Origin: an uncultured bacterium
Lineage (GTDB): Bacteria; Planctomycetota; UBA8742; UBA2392
NCBI GenBank assembly: GCA_938014885.1
Contig: CALLQI010000008.1
Location: 1-64,000, forward strand
Reading direction: 5' to 3'
DNA: 64,000 bases
This document shows positions 1 through 7,764 of the stretch, in pieces. Both the position numbers and the translations under genes were made by a program. Under the pieces are notes generated by a model, which did not search any database, was not told the DNA's origin, and saw only the letters and a program-made list of their open reading frames with translations. Position 1 is the first letter of the stretch, and each line of letters starts with the position of its first letter.

Positions 1-22
1 GCCTGATGGATAGCGGCGCCCG

Positions 23-113
23 GTGCTCAGTGCCCGGTGCTCAGTGCTCGGTGCTTGGAGCTCAGTGCTCGGTGCTCAGTGCTCGGTGCCCGGTGCCCGG
101 TGCTCGGTGCCCG
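23..113. repeat. Heptamer tandem array (13 units of GTGCTCR type)
   Basis: Thirteen consecutive 7-bp units run without interruption, mostly GTGCTCA, GTGCTCG and GTGCCCG, with one GTGCTTG and one GAGCTCA. The 7-bp phase is kept throughout while positions 5-7 vary. Similar GTGCTCR heptamers recur at 1342-1369 and 33799-33826, so this is a dispersed family and not a one-off expansion. It is non-coding. It resembles in style the short tandemly repeated repetitive (STRR) heptamers known in cyanobacteria. Confidence 0.9.
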
Positions 114-146
114 GTGGGCTAACACGCTTGCTGTCACAACCATCAA

Positions 147-231
147 CCGCCACCCCGGGAAACCGGGGCGGCGGCAATTTGGGAACGCCGATCTTCAGAT
201 CGGCCGCTGTTGCCGTGATGCGCAGCGGCCG
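147..231. other. Cluster of perfect hairpins in a spacer
   Basis: Three inverted repeats lie close together. 147-174 pairs CCGCC and CCCCGG with CCGGGG and GGCGG around a GAAA loop. 187-194 pairs with 197-204 (GCCGATCT/AGATCGGC). 201-209 pairs with 223-231 (CGGCCGCTG/CAGCGGCCG). The second and third overlap and would be mutually exclusive. No ORF fits here. The rest of the spacer from 114 to 374 holds only the terminator at 303-329. Confidence 0.5.
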
Positions 232-302
232 GGACGGCCACTGCAGATGCCGGCCAGAGGCCAGCGCTCCCTGCAACGCGCCTCCGGCGGGGGAAGCAAC
301 TG

Positions 303-329
303 CAAAAACATGCAGGCAAGATGCCTGCA
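303..329 (-). terminator. Rho-independent terminator of the ECF sigma gene
   Basis: On the minus strand a perfect 8-bp stem (TGCAGGCA/TGCCTGCA, loop of 3) is followed by TGTTTTTG. It lies about 45 bases after the stop codon of the sigma factor gene ending at 375. Confidence 0.75.
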
Positions 330-374
330 ACACGGGCTGCGGCGGAGCGTTGGTTCGCATCTGGGGCTGGCTTC

Positions 375-1331
375 CTACTTGAACCAGTAGCCGTTGTCTC
401 TGAGCGGCAGGCCCAGTTCGGTGCAGATTTCGGCCAGCGTTTCCGGGCAGAAGTAGAAGTAGCGCAGGCTGGCCAGCGAATCGCCGTCCTGGGCAAAGCG
501 CAGCACGTCGCGCACGTAGCGTTTGGGCGCGCCGTCTTCCTGCACCGTGTACCACAGCACAACCAGCGGCTCGCCCTTGAACACCACCCGTTCGGCGCTG
601 GGCGCGCCTTCTTCGACCACTGTGTGCCCCAGGCTGCCCTTTTTGATCTGCTCGCGCCCGTACTCCTGCACGCGGCCGACCACTTCGGCTTCGGCGTCTT
701 CGCGCATCAAGCCCAACAGCGCGTCCATGTCGCGGCGGTTGAAGGCTTCGCACCACGCATCCAGCAGCTTGGGCTCGGGCGCATTGGTGGGGGGCGCTAT
801 CTGTGGCAATTTGGCCCGGGCGGTCAGTTTCTCGCGGCCGCGGTGCAAGGCGGCCTTCACGGCGCCGACGGTGGTGCGCATGTAGGCCGCGGTTTCATCA
901 AGGCTGAAGTCGAAGATGTCTTTCAGCAGGACGGCCGTGCGTTCAACGGGGGGCAGTGCAGCCGCGAGGTCACGGATGGCCTCGCGCACTTCGATCGGCA
1001 GGGGCGGTGTGTGCACGGCGGGCTCCGCGGCGGGTTCTGTGGCGGAATCAAGTGGCACTGCGGCGCGGCGGGCGCGCACGCGGTCGATCCAGAGGTTCGT
1101 GGCCATGCGGAACAGGTAGGCGCGGGGGCGGTCCACATCCCAGTGCACATCGCCGAGCTTGGCGAATGCCTTCAGCAGCGTGTCCTGCAGCAGGTCTTCG
1201 GCGTCCCAGACATTGCCCGTGAGGCCGCGGCAGAAGCGGTGCAGTTCCGGCCGCCATTGCTTGATGAGTTCGAGGAACTCGTGGCGTGTGCCGCGCACCT
1301 GTTTGAAGAAGCCGGGGTCGAAGTCGGGCAT
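375..1331 (-). CDS. ECF-type RNA polymerase sigma factor with C-terminal SnoaL-like domain
   Basis: A 318-residue sigma-70 family factor of the extracytoplasmic-function type that would direct RNA polymerase to a stress or envelope regulon. Region 2 is visible at about residues 20-90 (DAEDLLQDTLLKAF, then RAYLFRMATNLWIDRVRAR). Region 4 follows at about 115-170 (PVERTAVLLKDIFDFSLDET, then VGAVKAALHRGREKL). The last ~120 residues (from about AWCEAFNRRDMDALLGLM) look like a SnoaL/NTF2-like domain, as in the ECF41/ECF56-type groups where the tail regulates sigma activity instead of a separate anti-sigma factor. No anti-sigma gene adjoins, which fits. The start is ATG at 1331. Confidence 0.9.
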   Translation of the reverse strand: MPDFDPGFFKQVRGTRHEFLELIKQWRPELHRFCRGLTGNVWDAEDLLQDTLLKAFAKLGDVHWDVDRPRAYLFRMATNLWIDRVRARRAAVPLDSATEPAAEPAVHTPPLPIEVREAIRDLAAALPPVERTAVLLKDIFDFSLDETAAYMRTTVGAVKAALHRGREKLTARAKLPQIAPPTNAPEPKLLDAWCEAFNRRDMDALLGLMREDAEAEVVGRVQEYGREQIKKGSLGHTVVEEGAPSAERVVFKGEPLVVLWYTVQEDGAPKRYVRDVLRFAQDGDSLASLRYFYFCPETLAEICTELGLPLRDNGYWFK

Positions 1332-1341
1332 GGGTGGTCTC

Positions 1342-1438
1342 GCGTTCGGTGCTCAGTGCTCGGTGCTGCGTCGGGTTCTGGGTCTGCTGCGGTTTGCGTG
1401 GTGTTTGACCCGGCACACGGGACTCGGCACGGCAGACG
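1342..1438. repeat. Short heptamer arrays in the sigma factor/argB spacer
   Basis: 1342-1369 holds four heptamers of the GTGCTCR family (GCGTTCG, GTGCTCA, GTGCTCG, GTGCTGC). 1411-1438 holds four heptamers of a CGGCACA/CGGGACT type. The first group is the same family as the 13-unit array at 23-113, so the sigma gene is bracketed by it. Confidence 0.75.
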
Positions 1439-1498
1439 TTGTCCAGTCACGCCGATTTTGACGTTCGTGGCCCCGGTGAGGATACGCGAAACTTTGGA

Positions 1499-2413
1499 TT
1501 ACCCGCGCTCGAGGTATTCCTGCTCGTTGGCGTCGCTGAGCACCATGGTGCCGCTGCCCTTGCGGGTGAACACTTCCTTCAGCAGCGAGTGCGGCTTCAG
1601 GCCGTTGATCAGGTAGGCGCGTTTCACGCCCGCGCGCACGGCCTGGATCACGCCTTGCAGCTTGGGCACCATGCCGCCCTTTACTTCGCGCTTTTCGATC
1701 AGCGCCTCGGCCTGGCTTACGGTCAGGTAGATGTAGCGGCTTTCCGCGTCGGCCATGTCGCGAAGCACACCGTCGGTGTTGCTGAGCACGAGCAATTTCT
1801 CGGCCTGCATCTCGGCGGCCACGGTGCAGGCGACGGTGTCGGCGTTGATGTTGAGGATGTGGCCGTCATCGTCGCAGGCCAGCGGGCTAAGCACGGGCAG
1901 ATAGCGATTCTCGACCAGCGTACGCAGCAGCGCCGGGTTGCAATCGCGGATGTCGCCGACGTTCTTGAAGTCGACGGTGGTTTTCTGGCCCGTTTCCGGG
2001 TCAGTCATTTCCTTGGGCGGGCGCTTGGCGGCCGTCAGCACTTCGCCGTCGAGGCCGCTGAGGCCCACGGGCAGCACGCCGGCCTTCCGGACCGCGGCCA
2101 GGATGTCGGTGTTGATGCTGCCCGCGAACACCATCTTGGCCATCTCAAGGGTGGCGTCATCGGTGATGCGGCGGCCGGCGACTTTCTCGGGCTTTACGCC
2201 CATCTTGCCGCTGACTTCATCAAGCTGCGGGCCGCCACCGTGGATCACGATGATCCGGATGCCGAGCTGGTTCAGCATGGCTACGTCTTTGGCGAACAGG
2301 TCCAGAGCGTCGGGGGTCTTGGCGATTTCGCCGCCGACCTTGACCACGAACACCTTGTCGCGATAGCGCTTCAGGTAAGGCAGCGCCTGCAACAGCACAT
2401 TCACGTCGTCCAT
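1499..2413 (-). CDS. argB: Acetylglutamate kinase
   Basis: Phosphorylates N-acetyl-L-glutamate with ATP, the second step of arginine biosynthesis; cytoplasmic. The amino-acid-kinase fold is clear: the N-terminal KVGGE nucleotide-binding strand, IIVIHGGGPQLDE (substrate loop), NINADTVACTVA and LLVLSNTDGVL (ATP site), and KGGMVPKLQ near the C terminus. With ATG at 2413 the protein is 304 residues (MDDVNVLLQALPYLKRY), the usual family length, and a GAGGG lies about seven bases upstream. The frame is open to 2467, giving 18 extra residues that I consider untranslated. No other arginine gene is adjacent. An insertion (EMTDPETGQKT) after the catalytic core is present in some family members. Confidence 0.95.
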   Translation of the reverse strand: MDDVNVLLQALPYLKRYRDKVFVVKVGGEIAKTPDALDLFAKDVAMLNQLGIRIIVIHGGGPQLDEVSGKMGVKPEKVAGRRITDDATLEMAKMVFAGSINTDILAAVRKAGVLPVGLSGLDGEVLTAAKRPPKEMTDPETGQKTTVDFKNVGDIRDCNPALLRTLVENRYLPVLSPLACDDDGHILNINADTVACTVAAEMQAEKLLVLSNTDGVLRDMADAESRYIYLTVSQAEALIEKREVKGGMVPKLQGVIQAVRAGVKRAYLINGLKPHSLLKEVFTRKGSGTMVLSDANEQEYLERG

Positions 2414-2532
2414 GCCCCAACCCTCATGCCAACGCTGCATGTAATACGCCAACTCGCCCCGCCGCACAACGGCTGTGGGGGTGGGGACGCTTGCCCTTCA
2501 ATAGTGGGGATTCGATTTCACAATGGCGGGCT

Positions 2533-4314
2533 ATGGCGGAATCGCCGTCACAATCGCCCGTGGATTCTTCGGAGGCCCCCAAGGCCGACGGCGGCTTTGG
2601 CCTGCCCGATCATCCGGTCGTGCGCTTTGCCGTGAAGGCCTCCAAGCTGCCCTGGGTGCAGTACGTTTCGCTTTCGGTGATTGTGCTGCTGGCGATGCTG
2701 TACTACCAGTTCGTGCCCGGGTTTGCCGACACGCCGCAGGGCACGCAGCTGCAATCGTATTCGCCGGGGCTGCCCTGTGCCGACGGTTACTACCACATCA
2801 AGGTCGCGTACCTGTATCGCGTGGGCGAAGTGCAGGCCGCCGGTGCCAACTTTCACTGGACGCGCGAAAGCGTCTGGGGCCACAGCTTCAGCGACAAGGA
2901 CTACCTGTTTCACCTGTACCTGGTGCCCTTCACGCTGCTGGCCGACGGGCCCGACGATGCCGACGGACTGGTGCTGGCCGGCAAGTTCGGTGCAGCCGGG
3001 CTGGGGCTGATTCTTGCGCTGGCACTGTTTGCCGTGATGCGCGGCTTCAAGTTGCGCTTCGCCTGGCTGTTCACGCTTTCGGCGGTAGTCGTGGGCTCAA
3101 GCTACTTCGTGTTCCGCATGAACCTGTGCCGCAGCTTTGTGTTCAGCGTGGCGTTAGCCTTACTGGGCTGGTTCGCACTGGCCCGTGCGAACCGATGGGG
3201 GCTGTTCTTTCTCGCGGCTGTCTACACGCTTTCGTACACGGCAAGCCACCTGCTGCTGGCGATGGCGCTGGTGCGCGCGGTGATGGAGTTTGTGCTGGGC
3301 CCCGTGGCCGGACGCACTCGTGCCCTGGACATAAAGAAGAACGCGATCCTGATGGGCTTCATCGCGGCGGGCATAGCGGTGGGGTGCGCGCTGCACCCGC
3401 AATCGCTTGAGCTCATGAAACTGTGGTGGGTGCAGAACGTGGTGGTGCTCGCACTGAGCCACCGCGACACCGTGGCCCCGGCCGTGGACAACATTTCGAA
3501 CCTGCTGGGCATGAGCATCAACCTCGAAGGTGAAGTGCCGATTTCGCTGGGCCTTGAACTTGAGCCGCCGAAGGGCCAGGCGGTCATCTTCAGCACCCCG
3601 CTGATCTTCTTTCCGCCGCTGCTGCTGCCGTTGTGGGCGGCGATGGTCGGACACAAACCTTCGCGTGAGGCCGTACTGACGGGCACGATCACGGTGGTGT
3701 GGCTGGTGGCGTACATGGTCAATGTGCGCTTTCTGGAGTACGCGGCACCGTTTGCGACGCTGTCGCTGGCGATCTGGCTGAACGAGCTGATGGCCGCCCC
3801 CAGCTACGGCAAGTTCCTGCAGCAGCGGCCGGTGTGGTCGCGGGCGCTGCCGATCAGCGCCGCGCTGCTGTCGGTGATCGTGGGCGCGATGATCTGGAGT
3901 GGCGCCGCCTGGAGCTATCGCATCGTGGACCGTGGCGACATCGAGCCTGCGGCGCGCTGGCTGCACGAGAACCCGGAGACGCACGGCAAGTTCGTGTGGC
4001 ACGACCGCTGGGACGACTTCACCGAGTTCCTGTTCTTCTGCAGCGAGTGCGACTACATGGTCGGCCTGGACCCCACGTTCATGCTGGTGAACGACCGCGA
4101 GCGCTATCAGCTGTGGTGGGACATCACCAAGGGCAAACGCGCCGACGGGGTGCAGATCATCCGCGAGCAGTTCAAGGCGGATTACATCCTGCAGCACCGC
4201 AGCAGTAGCGAGTATTTCTACCACAAGCTGAATGAAGAGGCCCAAGCCGGCCGCCTGAAGCTGTGCATCCGCGACGCCAACGACGAATGGGCGCTGTACG
4301 AGGTGGTGAAGTAG
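2533..4314 (+). CDS. Polytopic membrane protein, GT-C glycosyltransferase-like
   Basis: A 593-residue integral membrane protein: a cytoplasmic N terminus of about 40 residues, a first membrane segment (VSLSVIVLLAMLYYQF), a long extracytoplasmic loop and then around ten hydrophobic segments. The loop carries CADGYYHIKVAYLYR near residue 84, an acidic/YH signature like the first catalytic loop of GT-C enzymes such as STT3/PglB and PMT. The last ~130 residues form a soluble domain starting DRGDIEPAARWLHENPE, which resembles the periplasmic tails of these enzymes. A role in lipid-linked sugar transfer is an inference; no WWDxG motif is visible, so classical N-oligosaccharyltransferase activity is unlikely. 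ATG at 2533 is preferred over the TTG at 2491. Confidence 0.6.
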   Translation: MAESPSQSPVDSSEAPKADGGFGLPDHPVVRFAVKASKLPWVQYVSLSVIVLLAMLYYQFVPGFADTPQGTQLQSYSPGLPCADGYYHIKVAYLYRVGEVQAAGANFHWTRESVWGHSFSDKDYLFHLYLVPFTLLADGPDDADGLVLAGKFGAAGLGLILALALFAVMRGFKLRFAWLFTLSAVVVGSSYFVFRMNLCRSFVFSVALALLGWFALARANRWGLFFLAAVYTLSYTASHLLLAMALVRAVMEFVLGPVAGRTRALDIKKNAILMGFIAAGIAVGCALHPQSLELMKLWWVQNVVVLALSHRDTVAPAVDNISNLLGMSINLEGEVPISLGLELEPPKGQAVIFSTPLIFFPPLLLPLWAAMVGHKPSREAVLTGTITVVWLVAYMVNVRFLEYAAPFATLSLAIWLNELMAAPSYGKFLQQRPVWSRALPISAALLSVIVGAMIWSGAAWSYRIVDRGDIEPAARWLHENPETHGKFVWHDRWDDFTEFLFFCSECDYMVGLDPTFMLVNDRERYQLWWDITKGKRADGVQIIREQFKADYILQHRSSSEYFYHKLNEEAQAGRLKLCIRDANDEWALYEVVK

Positions 4315-4866
4315 GGCCAGCGGAATGCAGCGGGTTTACGCGGTTGCTTCGGGTCAGGCTTGGGGCGCGCCCAGTTCGCGTTGCCCGATGTCGCGAAAAA
4401 ACAACTGAGCCCCGCCCGGAGGCGAGGCCCGTGTGGCCGGCGGCCGGAGCCGCAGCCTGCCGACAGCCGAAGCTGCCAGCGGAATGTGACGTGCAGTGGG
4501 CCGAGGTCGTGAGGACAGCCCCTCACTCTACGCGGACCGGGCGGCTATTCCCGTTCCACGTCACGGCTTTCGCCGTCGGCGGCTGGGCGGGTTCGACTCC
4601 GCCAAGGGCGTACCGGCAACCAAAGGGCTCTCGCGCTTCAGTCGCCTGCCGGGTTCGCTGCCAGCATTTCTGCGGGCGCTACTGTCGGCCGGCACATCCC
4701 CGGTCAAGGCCATCGCAGCGGCCCTGACCTTCAACCCGGTGCTGCATCACCGCGCTGCACAACAGAACTGTACCCCATGAAACCCGCCCGGCAAGCGATG
4801 TCAGTGCATAGTTGATATGGGGACAATTTCCAGTTTGCTGACACACACCGCCGCTAGAATGCGCCC
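4315..4866. other. 550-bp spacer with no gene recognised
   Basis: GC-rich spacer between the GT-C-like gene and the TPR pair. Short open frames exist on the plus strand but have the Arg/Pro/Ala-rich composition of chance frames in GC-rich DNA and no recognisable motif. No tRNA, repeat array or strong terminator was found. The promoter of the TPR gene lies at its right end. Confidence 0.5.
4855..4866 (+). promoter_or_regulatory. -10 box TAGAAT of the first TPR gene, implying a leaderless transcript
   Basis: TAGAAT at 4855-4860 is followed by six bases and then the ATG at 4867, so transcription should start at or next to the start codon. There is no Shine-Dalgarno sequence. The same TAGAATGCRCCCATG arrangement is copied at 9461-9475. 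Confidence 0.65.
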
Positions 4867-6426
4867 ATGCACGCGGAGTCAGCCTACCTGTTCCGGCACG
4901 CCATGCTGCGTGAAGCAGCCTATGGCCTGCAGTTGCCCACCGATCGCGCGGCCATGCACGGGCTGGCCTTTAGGTTGATCGAGCAAGCGTTCGGCGGGCC
5001 GGCGCCTGAGCCCGGCCCGCTGGATACGCAACGCCCGGGACGCATGCCGCCTCATCCGACTGATCCGGTCGCGGAGGACCTCGCCTGGCATGCCCGCATG
5101 GCCCTTGAAGGCGTACCCAACCCCGGGCCGGAACTGGCGGCCGGGTTGCGCCTGTACCTGCGCCGGGCCGCCGAGTACGCCGACGCCGGCTTCCGGCCCG
5201 CGACGGCACTTGGCGCGTGGCTCGCACTTTCAGACCAATGCCACGGAGCACAAAAGGCCGCAGTCCTGCGGCGGGCCGCCATGTCCGGCGAAGGTGCCGG
5301 CCAGAGCGCGCACGCGCGTGAATTGATCGATCACGCACTGGGGCTGCTCGGGCCCGATGCCGAACCCCGCTTCCGGGCATTGGCACTCCGCACACGGGGC
5401 GACCTGCTGCAGATGACCGGCGAGCCCGTGCCGGCACGGGAAGCGTATGAACAGGCACTGCAACTGTTTCGTGATCTCAGGGACAGTGCCGGCGTCGCCA
5501 CCACAAGCGCCAGCCTGGGGCTGGCACTATCGCGTGCGGGCATGGCCGACCGGGCCGAGTCGCTGCTGCGTGAGGCCATGGCCATTCATCGCGAAAACGG
5601 CGATACGCGGGGCGAAGGCGTCGCCCTGGCCAGCCTCGCGGGCCTGCTGGATGACACAGGCAAACCGCACGAGGCCCCGGGGTGCTATCAGCAGGCGCTT
5701 GAGCTGCTGCGCCGGGCCGGAGACAGGCGCTTTGAAGGCATCACCCTGGGCAACTATGCCTTGTCGCAGGCGCGGTGCGGCAACACTGTCGAGGCTCTGG
5801 ACGCATACGAACAAGCCCTGAAGATTCACGCTGAAGTCGGCAACCAGCGCAGCGCCGGCATGGTGCTGGGCAACCGCGCGGCCGTGCTGGCCCGGACCGG
5901 CCATGTGGCACAGGCCAAACGTGATCTGGAAACCGCTATCCAGATCGCGCGCGACACCGGCAACCGTCCCTATGAGGGCGTCGCCACCGAAAACCTGGCC
6001 TTGCGGTATCAGGATGACGGCGACTGGCCGCAGGCTGAGGCTCTGTTCATGCGCGCGCTGGCAATTCACACGGCCTCAGGAAACGTGCGCGGTCGTGGCA
6101 TGGCGACGCACCACTTGGGCATGCTTTACCACAAGGCAGGCCGCCACGCCGAAGCGCGCGAAACGCTGTTAAGGAGCATTGCTCTTCACGAGCAGGCCAA
6201 GAACCCGCAGTGGAAGGCCGAGGCCCACTGTGATCTGGCGTTGCTGGCACTTGAAACCGGCGACCCAAGTGAAGCCCGCACGTTGTGGCTTGAGGGCCTT
6301 GCACAGTTACAGAAACTGGGGCTGGCCGCCGCCATCGCCGAACACACGGGCTACATGCGCGAGGCCTGCGCCAAAGCCGGGGTGCCTGCTTTCCTGCCCA
6401 CCGACCCAGGCGGTACTACACCATGA
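4867..6426 (+). CDS. TPR protein with FRHAxLREAAY leader module
   Basis: A 519-residue soluble protein. Residues 1-45 (AYLFRHAMLREAAYGL, then DRAAMHGLAFRLIE) match the segment that in STAND/AAA-ATPase and adenylate-cyclase-type regulators closes the ATPase winged helix just before the TPR array; here it is the very N terminus and no ATPase precedes it. From about residue 180 to 500 there are at least seven tetratricopeptide-like repeats with the MalT/SARP-style spacing (recurring GNRxxEGxxLxNLAxxxxxxG and ALxIHxxxGN). The likely role is protein-protein scaffolding in signalling; partners are unknown. It overlaps the next TPR gene by four bases (ATGA), so the two are translationally coupled paralogs. 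Confidence 0.75.
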   Translation: MHAESAYLFRHAMLREAAYGLQLPTDRAAMHGLAFRLIEQAFGGPAPEPGPLDTQRPGRMPPHPTDPVAEDLAWHARMALEGVPNPGPELAAGLRLYLRRAAEYADAGFRPATALGAWLALSDQCHGAQKAAVLRRAAMSGEGAGQSAHARELIDHALGLLGPDAEPRFRALALRTRGDLLQMTGEPVPAREAYEQALQLFRDLRDSAGVATTSASLGLALSRAGMADRAESLLREAMAIHRENGDTRGEGVALASLAGLLDDTGKPHEAPGCYQQALELLRRAGDRRFEGITLGNYALSQARCGNTVEALDAYEQALKIHAEVGNQRSAGMVLGNRAAVLARTGHVAQAKRDLETAIQIARDTGNRPYEGVATENLALRYQDDGDWPQAEALFMRALAIHTASGNVRGRGMATHHLGMLYHKAGRHAEARETLLRSIALHEQAKNPQWKAEAHCDLALLALETGDPSEARTLWLEGLAQLQKLGLAAAIAEHTGYMREACAKAGVPAFLPTDPGGTTP

Positions 6427-7679
6427 CCAGCGCTGAGCAAGCCTACCTGTTCCGGCACGCTCTGCTGCGCGACGCGGCTTACCAGTTGATGCCGCCGCAG
6501 ACTCGATCGCGGCTGCATCGGCTGGCGCTTGAGCTGCTTGAGCTTGTACTGGGCTGTACACCCGGGCGCGAACTGGACTGGACCGGGCCCGCCCGCCCGG
6601 CCGACGCCATGGCCCATGAACTGGCCCGCCACGCAGCCGCCGCCGATGAGCCCACGGCGTGCCGCTGGTACTTTCACCGCGCCGCCGAACATGCCGAACG
6701 CGTATGGCGCAACGACCTCGCGCTGACCTTGTGGCAAGAACTGGCGGCACGCAGTGATTCGCCCGATCGTGCCCGGTGCGCGCGCCGCGCGGCCGAGCTT
6801 CACATCGCCGACGGCAACCTGGGCCCGGCTCGATCACTGGTTGAGGCCGCCCTGGCCGAGTGCCCCGACGGCAGCGAACTGATGGCGCGGCTGCTGGATT
6901 CGCAGGGTCGCATCTGCCGCATTGAGGGGCAGCATGATCAAGCCGCCAGGTGTCACGGCCGCGCGCTGGAGATTTACGCCGCGCTCGGCGACGACAAGGC
7001 CGTCGCGGCGTGCCGCGCCAACCTGGCGTCGCTGCTGCACCAAAACGGACGGCCCGAGGCGGCGATGGACCTGCTGCAGCAAAGCGCTGACACCTTTGCC
7101 CGGTTGGGTGAGACGCGGCTGCACGCGCTGGCGCGCGGCAACCTGGCCGCTTTGCACAATGAAGCCGGCCGCGCGGAACACGCCGAGTCCATGCTGCTGG
7201 AAGCCATCGCCTGCCTGCGCGACCCCGCCGACCGGCCGCTGCAGGCGGCGCTGCTGGGGAATCTGGCTGTCGTGTATGCGCACTCGTCGCGTCCGGAACT
7301 GGCTCTTGCGACGTACCGGCGTGTGCTGGCGGTGCACCGCGAAGTCGGCAACCGGCGCTTTGAAGCGGTCGTGTTGGGCAACATCGCGGTACGGCTGCGT
7401 GAGGCCGGCAAGCTTGCCGAAGCGGCAGAACAGTTTGAAGCCGCGCTGCGCCTGCTGCGCGACACCGGCAATCGTGCCCATGAGGCCGTGCACAGTTGCG
7501 GCTACGCGGCCTGCCTGGTGGGGTTGGGGCAAACCGCCCGCGCGCGCGAGCTGTGGCACAGGGGCGCGAGTGCGTTGCGAGAACTGGGCGACGAGGCGGG
7601 GCTGGCCACGGCCCGGGCCGAAATGCTTCGCGCCTGCCAGCACGCTGGCACCGCGGCGTGGGATGAAATCGGGCCATGA
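6423..7679 (+). CDS. TPR protein with FRHAxLRDAAY leader module (paralog of upstream gene)
   Basis: A 418-residue paralog of the upstream protein. The N-terminal module reads AYLFRHALLRDAAYQLMPP followed by LHRLALELLELVLG. The rest is a helical TPR array of about six repeats (for example ALARGNLAALHNEAGRAEHA and REVGNRRFEAVVLGNIAVRL), ending without a distinct C-terminal domain. It starts within the stop codon of the preceding gene (ATGA). Tandem duplication followed by divergence is the simplest explanation. The pair could form hetero-oligomers; this is inference only. Confidence 0.75.
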   Translation: MTSAEQAYLFRHALLRDAAYQLMPPQTRSRLHRLALELLELVLGCTPGRELDWTGPARPADAMAHELARHAAAADEPTACRWYFHRAAEHAERVWRNDLALTLWQELAARSDSPDRARCARRAAELHIADGNLGPARSLVEAALAECPDGSELMARLLDSQGRICRIEGQHDQAARCHGRALEIYAALGDDKAVAACRANLASLLHQNGRPEAAMDLLQQSADTFARLGETRLHALARGNLAALHNEAGRAEHAESMLLEAIACLRDPADRPLQAALLGNLAVVYAHSSRPELALATYRRVLAVHREVGNRRFEAVVLGNIAVRLREAGKLAEAAEQFEAALRLLRDTGNRAHEAVHSCGYAACLVGLGQTARARELWHRGASALRELGDEAGLATARAEMLRACQHAGTAAWDEIGP

Positions 7680-7764
7680 TGGCTGAACAATCGTGCGCCC
7701 TGTGCCGCGCTGTTCTTGAGCCTTTGCGGCTTGACATGGGGTTCCGCAACCACTGAATACCGGG

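Noticed and set aside
23..113. Possible CRISPR array
   Set aside because: Contiguous 7-bp units without spacers of 30-40 bp and no cas genes.
1439..2635. 398-codon plus-strand ORF opposite argB
   Set aside because: Antisense shadow; argB motifs are complete on the minus strand.
4586..4603. GGTTCGACTCC sequence like a tRNA T-arm
   Set aside because: The loop would be 8 bases, and no acceptor stem, anticodon arm or CCA can be built around it.
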